Shown here: one piece after another, positions 54,522 to 63,463 of the stretch | Layout: every line of letters begins with the position of its first letter | Position numbering within the stretch: position 1 is the first letter of the stretch | Assembly (NCBI RefSeq): GCF_019218285.1 | Contig: NZ_JAHUZG010000003.1 | Location: 744,001-808,000 of the forward strand | DNA length: 64,000 bases | Reading direction: 5' to 3' | DNA from: Antarctobacter sediminis | Lineage (GTDB): Bacteria > Pseudomonadota > Alphaproteobacteria > Rhodobacterales > Rhodobacteraceae | Notes under the pieces: model-generated | Told to the model about the DNA's origin: nothing | Databases searched by the model: none | Seen by the model: the letters and a program-made list of their open reading frames with translations, nothing else | Translations under genes and position numbers: made by a program

Positions 54522-55472
54522 ATGACCACGGGATTTATCGGATTGGGCGCGGTGGGCGCCAAGCTTGCGGGAAACCTGCACCGCAACGGGATCGCATTGC
54601 GGGTCTTTGACCTAGACCCGGACAAGATGGCGCCATTTGTCGAGGCGGGGGCGGAGGCCGGGCTATCGGCACTGGACGTGATGGAGCGCTGCGAGGTGGT
54701 CATTACCTCGCTGCCCAGCCCTGCGGCATCCGAGGCGGTGCTGGCCCAGATGCTACCCGCAATGAGGCCGGGCAAGACATGGGTCGAGATGTCGACCACA
54801 GACCCTGAGGTGATCGTGGCGCAGGCAGGTCAGGTGGCGGCGACCGGCGGCGTTGCGGTCGAAGCGCCGGTTTCGGGCGGCTGCCACCGGGCGGCCACGG
54901 GCAATATCTCGGTCTTTTGCGGCGCGCCAAGGGCAACATTCGAGGCGGTCTTGCCCCTGCTGACCATCCTTGGCCGTCAAGTCCTGCACACGGGCGAGGT
55001 CGGCACGGCGTCCAAGCTGAAGGTGATGACCAACTACCTGGCCACCGCCAACCTGCTGACCCTGTGCGAGGCGCTGACCACCATGCAGGCGGCGGGGCTG
55101 GATGCCGCAACAACCTATGAGGCGATCCGGATTTCCTCGGGCAACAGTTTCGTCCACGAGACCGAGAGCCAGTTGATCCTGTCGGGCAGCCGCGACGTGG
55201 ATTTCACGCTGGATCTGGTGATGAAGGACGTGGGGCTGTTCCAGCAACTGGCCGAGGCGCATGACGTGCCGCTGGAACTGTCGCCGCAGATCATCGCCAT
55301 GTTGCGTGACGGACAGGCGCGCTTCGGCAGCCGCGCGCAATCGGACCGGATGATCGAGAGGTTGGAAGAGCCGACAGGCCTGTCGGTACGGGCGCCGGGC
55401 TTTCCGCTGGAACTGGTAGATGAGGAACCACCGGCGCGGGGTGCCGAAGTGGTGGTGCGCCGCGGGGGGTGA
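54522..55472 (+). CDS. NAD(P)-dependent beta-hydroxyacid dehydrogenase family protein
   Basis: The 316-residue protein has the Rossmann start TGFIGLGAVGAKLAGNL and the family signature VEAPVSGGCHRAATGNISVFCG, with the catalytic Lys probably in SKLKVMTNYLATAN. It belongs to the 3-hydroxyisobutyrate/tartronate-semialdehyde dehydrogenase family; the substrate cannot be assigned. The ribosome site AGGAGGGTGG precedes the ATG. It is divergent from the RdhA-like gene (about 103 bp). Confidence 0.88.
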   Translation: MTTGFIGLGAVGAKLAGNLHRNGIALRVFDLDPDKMAPFVEAGAEAGLSALDVMERCEVVITSLPSPAASEAVLAQMLPAMRPGKTWVEMSTTDPEVIVAQAGQVAATGGVAVEAPVSGGCHRAATGNISVFCGAPRATFEAVLPLLTILGRQVLHTGEVGTASKLKVMTNYLATANLLTLCEALTTMQAAGLDAATTYEAIRISSGNSFVHETESQLILSGSRDVDFTLDLVMKDVGLFQQLAEAHDVPLELSPQIIAMLRDGQARFGSRAQSDRMIERLEEPTGLSVRAPGFPLELVDEEPPARGAEVVVRRGG

Positions 55473-55620
55473 AGGGGCGCACAAAGGAAGGGGGCGCTGC
55501 CCCCTCTTGGCCTGACGGCCAATTCACCCCCGGGATATTTGACGACAGAAGAAGCGGGCAGGGCTTTCCCCGGCAGCCGCCGCGCATTAGGAGTGCGGGG
55601 CGCAGTTTCGGGGGAAAGCG

Positions 55621-56097
55621 ATGGCACAGGAAGAACTGGCACGGATCACGGCCTCGGCTCCGCGGCGGCTGATTGGCGTGGGCGCGATGATGGGCCTTGG
55701 CGGGCTGATGGTCTACATGGGGTTTGGCACGGATGAGATGGCCATGGGCTGGCGTGGCTTTCTGGTGCTGCTGGGGATTGCGGCGCTGTTTGTGGCACAG
55801 CTGATGTGGCAGGTCACCGGACATGCCTTGATCCTGACCGAGGAGGCGCTGACCGACAGTGACGGCACCGTGGTTGCGCGGCTGGACGAGATCGAGAAAG
55901 TGGATCGCGGCATGTTCGCGATGAAACCGTCCAACGGATTTCTGGTGATCCTGAAGCAGCCGGGGTCGCGTATCTGGCGGCCGGGTTTGTGGTGGCGCAT
56001 GGGGCGGCGGGTGGCCATTGGCGGTGTCACCGCCGGATCGGCGACCAAGCCGGTGGCAGACATCATGATCCATCTGCTGTCGCAGCGGGAAGGCTGA
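55621..56097 (+). CDS. Small membrane protein of unknown function
   Basis: The 158-residue protein has two hydrophobic helices (about residues 17-35 and 46-64) and a C-terminal cytoplasmic PH-like region (LTEEALTDSDGTVVARLDEIEKVDRG). The layout resembles bPH-type membrane proteins, but no family was confirmed. GGGGGAAAG precedes the ATG. Confidence 0.75.
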   Translation: MAQEELARITASAPRRLIGVGAMMGLGGLMVYMGFGTDEMAMGWRGFLVLLGIAALFVAQLMWQVTGHALILTEEALTDSDGTVVARLDEIEKVDRGMFAMKPSNGFLVILKQPGSRIWRPGLWWRMGRRVAIGGVTAGSATKPVADIMIHLLSQREG

Positions 56098-56178
56098 TCC
56101 CTTCTTCGGGCGAGATGCAAAGGAACAGGGGACGCGGCGCTGGCCTTGTCCCCTTTTTCCTGCCTGTTCAGGCCGCGT

Positions 56179-56727
56179 TCAGGCGGTGGTGTCAAAGACC
56201 AGTTGCGGCGCATAGCGCGGGCGGGTGAAGCTGTAGGTGCGGATGTCGAAGGCGGAGAGGCCAACGTTGAACACCGGGTCGAAGGCGTCCCAGGTTTCGA
56301 CCATGACCAGCTCTTCGCCCTCTGTGCCGCTGGGAAGGCGGTCGGCATAGGCGGCAAGGTCGGCGGCGTTGAGTTCGGGGTAGTCGCCGCGGGCCTCGGA
56401 CCATTTCAGTTGCCAGCCGCCCAGGTCCGAGTCGTATTTGACAACGGTGATGCGGATGTCGCTTTCCTGCATGCTTGTTTTGGTCAGGGTGCGCAGGAGG
56501 CGCCGCGCGTTGGTGATGTAGTTCGGGTTGAGCGGCTCTGTTTCACGCGAGATCATGTCGCTGATGACATAATTGGCCTTTTGATTGACCGCCTGTTGGC
56601 GGAAGGCATCGAAATAGGTCCAGCCGACACCGAAAAGGAACAGAAGCGCGGGAAAGACGATGACTGCTTCGACATTGACGAAGCCGCGGGTGTCACGGGC
56701 AAAACCCTTGAGGAAAGACAGGCGCAT
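56179..56727 (-). CDS. TadE-like pseudopilin/assembly protein
   Basis: The 182-residue protein has a short basic N-terminus, then RGFVNVEAVIVFPALLFLFGVG, a TadE/TadG-type membrane segment with the conserved Glu (VEAVIVFP). The mature periplasmic part is about 150 residues without further motifs. The ATG at 56727 (AAGGA at 9 nt) is chosen over an upstream GTG. It is the third gene of the vwa-tadE-tadE cluster. Confidence 0.75.
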   Translation of the reverse strand: MRLSFLKGFARDTRGFVNVEAVIVFPALLFLFGVGWTYFDAFRQQAVNQKANYVISDMISRETEPLNPNYITNARRLLRTLTKTSMQESDIRITVVKYDSDLGGWQLKWSEARGDYPELNAADLAAYADRLPSGTEGEELVMVETWDAFDPVFNVGLSAFDIRTYSFTRPRYAPQLVFDTTA

Positions 56728-56739
56728 CGGGGGCACTCC

Positions 56740-57273
56740 TTAGCTGGGTTCGTAGACGAAGGCCGAGGTCGAGACGATCGCGGTGTATCCGTTTTCGTCC
56801 TTGGGCAGGCTGGCGTTCAGCGTCGAGGCGGGGGTCAGCGGGCGGAACTTGTAGCAGGCGCGCAGGATCATCAGCTGGCCGCCGACGCCATTGCGAAAGC
56901 TGCGCTGCGGCGTGGCTTCTTGGCCGATGTCGACGCAATCGGCCTTGGCGGCGGGTTCGACGTAGCTGCGCATGTTCAGCGGGATCATCTCTAGCTGAAG
57001 GTTCGCGTTGCAATCGGGCAGCACGGTGGTCTTGGCACAGATCGCGGTCTTGAGCGCGTCATGGGTATGCGGGCTGACGCCGATCTTGACCTCGCGGACT
57101 GTCTGGTCCAGCGCGCGCTCCAACTGGGTGTGGCGCACGGTGATGGTGCCGATTTCAACCGTCGAGACAATGATGGCCACGAACAACGGCACCCAGAGCG
57201 CGTAGGGGGCAATGGCATTGCCGTCTTCTTCGGACCAGAAACGGCGCAGGGCGGACAGGGGCGAGCGGGTCAT
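56740..57273 (-). CDS. TadE-like protein
   Basis: The 177-residue protein has EEDGNAIAPYALWVPLFVAIIVSTVEIG, a TadE-type anchor in which the typical Glu is replaced by a polar Pro/Tyr region, and four cysteines in the mature part. It overlaps the VWA gene by 4 nt (ATGA). A secreted or pilus-associated role is inferred from the neighbours. Confidence 0.7.
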   Translation of the reverse strand: MTRSPLSALRRFWSEEDGNAIAPYALWVPLFVAIIVSTVEIGTITVRHTQLERALDQTVREVKIGVSPHTHDALKTAICAKTTVLPDCNANLQLEMIPLNMRSYVEPAAKADCVDIGQEATPQRSFRNGVGGQLMILRACYKFRPLTPASTLNASLPKDENGYTAIVSTSAFVYEPS

Positions 57274-58913
57274 TGGGTCAGCCTCAGTTGCGTGATGGTG
57301 TTGGCAATGGCGGCAAAGGTTTCTTCCAGATCCGCCCCTTGCACGTCGAAGAAATGGGCCGGGGAAGAGGCGCAGTTGCGCATGGCGTCCAGCCCGCGCT
57401 GTGGCGCTTCGAAGCCGATGGCGAAGACCACCACGCCCATGTCCTTGGCCGCGTCACAGATCGCGTCAAGCCGGCTGTCGGCCGGGTCGGCCCCCACGGT
57501 TGCCTGATAGGCGTAGTAGATGTCGGAATACTGGCTGTAGCTGACGAAACCGTCGTTGTATGGCTGGCTGTAGAACTTGCTGCCGACGGCGCGGGTGCCC
57601 CAGCGGGCAAAGACCTCGGCATTGGTCATGCGGCGGGCATTGCTGCCACCGTCCGGCGCGTTGCGATAACGGTAGCTGTAGGAATACGAACGGAACCGTT
57701 CGCGGTAGTAGACGTCTTCCGCCGTGCCTTCGCGATCGCGCACCAGCAGGGAAAAGCGGTCGTCGCCGGGGTATTCCGTGCCACGGTCATCGACCCAGAT
57801 GTCGGACAGGCCGAATTTGTAGTGGGCCTTGAGGTCATATTGGGTGGTGTTTTCGCCGTCCGTCATGACCACGATGTATTTCGAAGTCTCCGGGTCCGTG
57901 TAGGCCGCCGGGCGACCCGCGAATTGTTGCGCCACCAGCCCGTCATAGGCCATTTCTGAAATGGCTGGCCTTGCGGCAGGGTCCAACAGGGCCGCGCCCC
58001 ATTTCACGCCAAGGTCGATGGCCGTATTGCCGCCGGCATTCAGGCTGTCGATATGGGCCTTGAGCGTGGTCGCATCCGAACTGTGCGCCAGCACGGCGCT
58101 GGTATCGCCGGTCTTGCACCAGGGGTTCGGGATCGCGGTGGTGCTTGTATTGGTCGAATTCAGATCGAAATGCGCGAGGCGGCTCAGAACCTCCGAAGGA
58201 GAGATCGCCGTGGTGTCGAAATCGGCGGCATCGAAAGTCACGCAGTTGGAATAGTCATGCAGATCGTCCAGCGTGAAATAGCTGGCCGTGGTGGCCCCAA
58301 GGTTCACGGTGGCATTGTAAGGAATGATCGAGATCGTGGTCAGCGCCGTGCTGTCCGCCGGCATAAGGATATCGACGAACTCGCTTGCGGCGTTGCGCAT
58401 GTTCACGATCTTGCTGTTCCAGCCCATCGAGCCGGAGACGTCCAGCACCATCGAAATCTCGACATTGGCGGTGGCGTGAACGGCAGTGGCAAGCCCGGTG
58501 GCGTCGAGCGTGTTTACCCCGATCAGAGACATGAAGTCCGAAGAAATCGCGGCCTCGCCCCGGGCGGTCACGCTTTTCGATGTGAGCGTCTGATCCACCT
58601 GAACCGAGGTCAGGGCATCCCCCAGACCCATGGCCGAGAGATAGTCGCGCACGACGATGTCCGGATCCTGCGCGTTTTCGATGTTGGCAGCGGCCAGAAC
58701 GGCGCGGTCCAGCGTGTTTTGCACTTTGATGCGCTTGAGTTCGGCATGCATCATGTCGATGCCTACGCCGCCGAACACCATCATCACCAGGGACCCGACA
58801 ATCGCGAGGTAGGACATGTTGCCCGAAGTATCGCTAGCGAACTGGGTCAGCCGGTTGCGCAGCGTGTCCCCGCAAGTCAGCAGGGCCGCGAGGCTCGTGG
58901 TAGATTTCAACAT
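57270..58913 (-). CDS. TadG-like protein with VWA domain
   Basis: The 547-residue protein has a Flp/Tad-type N-terminal helix (DTSGNMSYLAIVGSLVMMVFGGVGID, about 34-60), then LKRIKVQNTLDRAVLAAA and a VWA domain with the MIDAS motif LDVSGSM (about residue 160). The C-terminus ends ITQLRLTQ. The ATG at 58913 follows AAAGGTG. The VWA domain probably binds divalent metal and partners at the cell surface. It heads an operon with two tadE-like genes. Confidence 0.85.
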   Translation of the reverse strand: MLKSTTSLAALLTCGDTLRNRLTQFASDTSGNMSYLAIVGSLVMMVFGGVGIDMMHAELKRIKVQNTLDRAVLAAANIENAQDPDIVVRDYLSAMGLGDALTSVQVDQTLTSKSVTARGEAAISSDFMSLIGVNTLDATGLATAVHATANVEISMVLDVSGSMGWNSKIVNMRNAASEFVDILMPADSTALTTISIIPYNATVNLGATTASYFTLDDLHDYSNCVTFDAADFDTTAISPSEVLSRLAHFDLNSTNTSTTAIPNPWCKTGDTSAVLAHSSDATTLKAHIDSLNAGGNTAIDLGVKWGAALLDPAARPAISEMAYDGLVAQQFAGRPAAYTDPETSKYIVVMTDGENTTQYDLKAHYKFGLSDIWVDDRGTEYPGDDRFSLLVRDREGTAEDVYYRERFRSYSYSYRYRNAPDGGSNARRMTNAEVFARWGTRAVGSKFYSQPYNDGFVSYSQYSDIYYAYQATVGADPADSRLDAICDAAKDMGVVVFAIGFEAPQRGLDAMRNCASSPAHFFDVQGADLEETFAAIANTITQLRLTQ

Positions 58914-59262
58914 TCGAACACCTTTCAACCAGATCTCGGCGACAGCCCCAGAAGCCGCGATCCGTGCAGTTTGATGACAATTTTATGCCATTTCAAAATG
59001 GCCAAACTTGGGCAGTTCGAATTGGATTTGGTTAGAATTCTAGGCATTTGGCCGCACAGTCCATCGGGTCCTAAGAAGATTGTTTCAGGCTTTGTGACGA
59101 TGGTGGGGCGGCGCGTCTCTGCCTTGCGGGGCGAGTCGGGGCAAACCGGGGGTTGGGATGCGCGGGCAGGCGGGCTAGGCTTGTCTGGCGGGCTCCCGGC
59201 AAGAGGAGCCATGCGCGCGGGGCGCGCGTGCCCCGTGCGGACACTGGAAAGGAAGGAAACCC
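58914..59262. other. Divergent intergenic region between VWA gene and gdh
   Basis: The left half is AT-rich for this genome and should carry the leftward promoter of the VWA operon. It contains a perfect 7+7 palindrome (58987-59002, GCCATTT-CA-AAATGGC) that could be an operator. The right half is very GC-rich and leads to the gdh ribosome site AAAGGAAGGAA. No gene was seen. Confidence 0.5.
58987..59002. promoter_or_regulatory. Palindromic candidate operator upstream of VWA operon
   Basis: GCCATTT-CA-AAATGGC is a perfect 7-bp dyad with a 2-bp centre, about 75 bp upstream of the VWA start codon, in the AT-rich part of the intergenic region. The bound factor is unknown. Confidence 0.4.
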
Positions 59263-60717
59263 ATGTCCGTCGTAGCAACGCGGCCCGTCGTGCCGTCGAA
59301 CGAACCCTCATTCAGACAGTCCGTGGACCTGATGTTCAACCGCGCCGTCGCGCTGATGGACCTGCCGCCGGGGCTGGAAGAAAAGATCCGGGTTTGCAAC
59401 GCCACCTACACGGTGCGGTTCGGCGTGCGGCTGCGCGGCAAGATCCAGACCTTTACCGGGTACCGTTCGGTCCATTCCGAACATATGGAGCCGGTCAAGG
59501 GGGGCATCCGCTTTGCGCCCGAGGTCAATCAGGACGAGGTCGAGGCGCTGGCCGCGCTGATGACCTATAAATGCGCCTTGGTCGAGACGCCGTTTGGCGG
59601 CTCCAAAGGGGGGCTTTGCGTAGATCCCCGTCAATATGACGAACACGAGATGGAACAGATCACCCGGCGTTTTGCCTATGAACTGGCCAAACGCGACCTG
59701 ATCCATCCCAGCCAGAACGTGCCCGCCCCCGACATGGGCACATCCGAGCGTGAAATGGCCTGGATCGCCGATCAGTACCGGCGGATGAATACCACGGACA
59801 TCAATGCCAACGCCTGCGTCACCGGCAAGCCGACCAATGCCGGCGGGATTCAGGGCCGGACCGAGGCGACGGGCCGGGGCGTGCAATACGCCCTGCGCGA
59901 GTTCTTTCGCCATCCCGAGGACATGGCCAAGGCCGGGTTGGACGGTACGCTGGACGACAAGCGCGTCATCGTTCAGGGGCTGGGCAACGTGGGGTACCAC
60001 GCGGCCAAGTTCCTGCAAGAAGAAGACGGGGCGCGGATCACCGGCATCATCGAACGTGACGGCGCATTGTTCAATCCTGACGGGCTGAACGTAGAGGCAG
60101 TGCGCGAATGGATCGTCCGCCACGGGGGCGTCACCGGATTCCCGGACGCCAACCACACCGCCGAAGGTGCAACCGTGCTGGAAGAAGACTGTGACATCCT
60201 CATTCCGGCGGCGCTTGAGGGGGTCATAAACCTGTCGAACGCCCATAACATCAAGGCTGCCTTGATTATCGAGGCCGCCAACGGGCCGATCACGGCGGGG
60301 GCGGATGACATCCTGCGCGAGAAAGGCACTGTTATCATCCCGGACATGTATGCCAACGCAGGCGGTGTGACCGTGTCCTATTTCGAGTGGGTCAAGAACC
60401 TCAGCCACATCCGTTTCGGCCGGATGCAACGCCGCCAAGAGGAGGCCCGGCACGAGCTGATCGTCAAGGAACTGGAGCGACTGGACCGCTACCTTGGCGA
60501 TGCATGGAGCATGTCGCCGGACTTCAAGGCGCGGTATCTGAAAGGCGCGGACGAGTTGGAACTGGTGCGATCCGGTCTCGATGACACCATGCGCATCGCC
60601 TATCAGTCCATGCGACAGGTCTGGCACGAACGGGACGACGTTACCGATCTGCGCACGGCGGCCTTTATCGTGGCGATTGGGCGGGTCGCGGCCAGCTATC
60701 GCGCCAAGGGGTTGTAG
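59263..60717 (+). CDS. gdhA: Glutamate dehydrogenase (Glu/Leu/Phe/Val family)
   Basis: The product is 484 residues. Active-site motifs KGGIRFAPEV, KCALVETPFGGSKGG (catalytic lysine), PAPDMGT and the nucleotide loop QGLGNVGYHAAKFL all occur. The dimension and sequence fit hexameric NAD-type glutamate dehydrogenase (about 480 residues) rather than the large NAD-GDH. It interconverts glutamate and 2-oxoglutarate plus ammonia. It is closed by a strong terminator. Confidence 0.93.
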   Translation: MSVVATRPVVPSNEPSFRQSVDLMFNRAVALMDLPPGLEEKIRVCNATYTVRFGVRLRGKIQTFTGYRSVHSEHMEPVKGGIRFAPEVNQDEVEALAALMTYKCALVETPFGGSKGGLCVDPRQYDEHEMEQITRRFAYELAKRDLIHPSQNVPAPDMGTSEREMAWIADQYRRMNTTDINANACVTGKPTNAGGIQGRTEATGRGVQYALREFFRHPEDMAKAGLDGTLDDKRVIVQGLGNVGYHAAKFLQEEDGARITGIIERDGALFNPDGLNVEAVREWIVRHGGVTGFPDANHTAEGATVLEEDCDILIPAALEGVINLSNAHNIKAALIIEAANGPITAGADDILREKGTVIIPDMYANAGGVTVSYFEWVKNLSHIRFGRMQRRQEEARHELIVKELERLDRYLGDAWSMSPDFKARYLKGADELELVRSGLDDTMRIAYQSMRQVWHERDDVTDLRTAAFIVAIGRVAASYRAKGL

Positions 60718-61153
60718 CCACTGGCGCAACGGTAGCCCTCAAGATGCCAAGCGCCTCCGCAGGGACCTGCGGGGGCGTTCTTTGTGGTGCGGTGGGTATG
60801 GTATCAGCCTGAGTGGTCCTGCCCGCGCAACATCCGCCAGTTTCGGCAAAGACGGCCCTGTTCGCCTCGTCGTGACCGGTGCCAAACATTTCTTCGATAT
60901 AGGCCACAGTGGCCACGTTCCGGTCATGCGCGCGGTTGCGGATATTGGTCAGGACGTTCGCGGCCCCGGTCAGGACGATCACCGGCTGGACAGACATTGG
61001 CAGGTGGTCCCTGCTGTCCCTGTCCTTATAGGGCGCGCCGATCAGTTCAGGGTTGGCGCCGGTGATCCCGCTCATCAAAAAAGCAGTGACGTTCAGCTTT
61101 TGCCATGTGGCAAGGTCGTCGCGTACGACGATGGCGATCTTGGTGTCGAACAT
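60665..61153 (-). pseudogene. Decayed DUF2000 gene
   Basis: The first about 95 residues are a clear DUF2000 domain: MFDTKIAIVVRDDLATWQKLNVTAFLMSG and a middle with EEMFGTGHDEANRAVFA. After this the sequence no longer resembles the family (ETGGCCAGRTTQ...), and the frame runs through the gdh terminator and 53 nt into the gdh gene. The 3' end seems to have been lost or replaced. The start is ATG 61153. If functional, the protein would lack the last part of the domain. Confidence 0.6.
60751..60783 (+). terminator. Terminator after gdhA
   Basis: A stem of about 11-12 bp (GCGCCTCCGCAG pairing with CTGCGGGGGCGT, two G-U pairs) with a TTCTTT tail lies 34 nt after the gdh stop. Confidence 0.8.
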
Positions 61154-61363
61154 GGTCAGTCCTTGATGCTGCTGCGCAGGGTCGCCGCCGGTCCGGGTTG
61201 GCGTTCGGGGTGCGCCGGGCACTCGCAATTCGGTGTGCGTTTGTGGAAAATCATCGCCTTTCGCCGCTCTTTCGCCACAATGGTGGCCCGAGGGTTGACC
61301 GAATCTTACCCGAAAAACGTCCCCGTTCCGCCGTAATCCTGACTGCGGCGCTACCGGAGACCC

Positions 61364-63274
61364 ATGATGGCACGTTTTTCGCTTATTCACCGCCCGGCGC
61401 TGTTGCGCGCGTCCAGCGCCATTGGCCGTTTCAGCAAGGATGAGGCGGGGACGGTCACGATCTATTCGGTCTATATCGCCTTGCTTGCCATGACGATCAT
61501 GGGGGCCTCTGTCGACCTGATGCGGCAAGAGGCCTCTCGCGCCCGGTTGCAAACCACGCTGGACCGGGCCGTTCTGGCTGCGGCCGATCTGGATCAGTTT
61601 CAGGACCCGACCTTCGTGGTCAATGATTACGTCGGCAAGGCCGGGTTGGATGCCTATGTCACCAGTGTCAACGTCACCCTTGGGCTGAACGAACGCACGG
61701 TCAGCGCCGATGCGGCGTCCAGCCTGTCCACATTGTTCCTGCGGATGTCAGGCAGGGACTACCTGCCGGCCAATGCGCTTGCCACCGCCGAGGAAAAGAT
61801 CGCCAACGTCGAGATCAGCCTTGTTTTGGATATCTCGGGGTCGATGCGGTACAACGAACGGATCGACAACCTGAAGCCCGCGGCCAAGAGCTTTGTCGAA
61901 AAGGTCATGTCCGAGGGCAACGAAAGTGTCACCACGCTGAACCTGATCCCCTTTGCCGGGCAGGTGAATCCCGGTGACATCATGTTCGACTATTTCCTTG
62001 GCAAGCGCCCCAAGATCAAGGGCAACAACGGCTGGGGCAACGGGGATCAGGTCGCGCCGGGCGGGTCGCTGTGCAACAACCACGCCGAAAACTATGCCGA
62101 AGGTTTGGCTGATCCGGCCTGCGCCGACGGTGGCAATGTGAACGTGGCCAACGGGTTCTTTTCGCCTTGGCCGCAGGCGATTTCCAACATCGTGATCTAT
62201 TTCGACACCGACGGCGACGACATTTATGACGTGGCCCACAAGATCGAAGATTTCCCGGAGAATGCGCCGCGCGATCTGGACGAGATCTTCAAGGGCGCGG
62301 TGGCCTATATGATGGCGCAGGACGGCGACCTGACGGATTACAGTCAGTTCCTGGGCATCTCGATCAAGGGGGGGACGGAAAAGAACCGCTATTTCCAGGT
62401 CAAGGGCAATCTCAACGGGGCCACCTCGGATCTGGGGCCGACCAAGAACAAGGGCAAGATTCCGGGCAATACCTATTCCTACGGCCAGATCGACTACGTG
62501 ATGTGGGAAACCTCATACACCGGACCCGAGGCCGAAGAAGTCATCCCGGAAATCAACGTGAACATGCCGGGGTCCTGCGTCGAAATCGACAGTTTCGAAT
62601 TTGGCAACTCGGCCCTGCCCCTTTCGGATGAATACGTGCCGATCTTTCACCACTGGGACATCGATACCGCCGTCATGGACTGGGGCTGGTGTCCGGGAGA
62701 GCAGACCGCCATCCAGTATTACTCATCCGATCCTGACCAACTGATGCAGTTCATCGACGACATTCGACTGCATGACGGCACCGGGGCACAGTTCGGCATG
62801 AAATATGCGCTGGCCCTGCTGGATCCGACGACGCGCGATGCGGTCAGCCACCTGATCGACGCGGGCGTGATCGAAAGCCGGTTCGAAGGCCGTCCGATTG
62901 CATGGGACGATCCGGAAACCGAGAAGTACATCGTGCTGATGACAGACGGACAGGTGACGGACCAGTTCCGCCCCAGCGACCCCGACGCGCCGATCAACGC
63001 CGAAGTAGAACTGCTGCAACAGGACGCAGGGGCCTATTATGTCCGCACGGGACGTTCCTCGAACCTCGACCACCTGTACCAGCAATGTGACCTTGCTCGG
63101 GAAATGGGGGTGACAGTCTTTACCATCGCCTTCGAGACCACCGCCCAGGCGGCCGAAGAGATGCGGCTGTGTGCCTCGTCCGACAGCCATTTCTTCCACG
63201 TACACGGCGATGAAATCATCGATGCCTTCGACAGCATCGCGCGCCAGATCAACAATCTGAGGCTGATCCAATGA
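61364..63274 (+). CDS. TadG-like VWA protein (second paralogue)
   Basis: The 636-residue protein has a Tad-type N-terminal helix (GTVTIYSVYIALLAMTIMGASVDLM, about 30-54), LQTTLDRAVLAAADLDQ, a VWA domain with LVLDISGSMRYN (about residue 160), and a C-terminal NNLRLIQ. An insert of about 150 residues between beta strands is Asn/Gly/Lys-rich. It is related to the 57.3-58.9 kb gene and to the partial gene downstream. Function is inferred to be surface or pilus assembly. Confidence 0.85.
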   Translation: MMARFSLIHRPALLRASSAIGRFSKDEAGTVTIYSVYIALLAMTIMGASVDLMRQEASRARLQTTLDRAVLAAADLDQFQDPTFVVNDYVGKAGLDAYVTSVNVTLGLNERTVSADAASSLSTLFLRMSGRDYLPANALATAEEKIANVEISLVLDISGSMRYNERIDNLKPAAKSFVEKVMSEGNESVTTLNLIPFAGQVNPGDIMFDYFLGKRPKIKGNNGWGNGDQVAPGGSLCNNHAENYAEGLADPACADGGNVNVANGFFSPWPQAISNIVIYFDTDGDDIYDVAHKIEDFPENAPRDLDEIFKGAVAYMMAQDGDLTDYSQFLGISIKGGTEKNRYFQVKGNLNGATSDLGPTKNKGKIPGNTYSYGQIDYVMWETSYTGPEAEEVIPEINVNMPGSCVEIDSFEFGNSALPLSDEYVPIFHHWDIDTAVMDWGWCPGEQTAIQYYSSDPDQLMQFIDDIRLHDGTGAQFGMKYALALLDPTTRDAVSHLIDAGVIESRFEGRPIAWDDPETEKYIVLMTDGQVTDQFRPSDPDAPINAEVELLQQDAGAYYVRTGRSSNLDHLYQQCDLAREMGVTVFTIAFETTAQAAEEMRLCASSDSHFFHVHGDEIIDAFDSIARQINNLRLIQ

Positions 63275-63463
63275 TGCGCGCAGCCAAGGGTTGTTCCCTG
63301 CTATTGTCTCTGAAATCCGGGCAAGCCTATCCGAAAGGCTATGAAAAACCGGCACAATTCTCTGAAAACCCAAGTATTGTACCGCTTTGCGCCGCAATTG
63401 GGACCAGATTGTTAACCATTCCTTCTCCTCGCCAGAGTGGCACCTTGCTTTGGGAGAGTGGAC

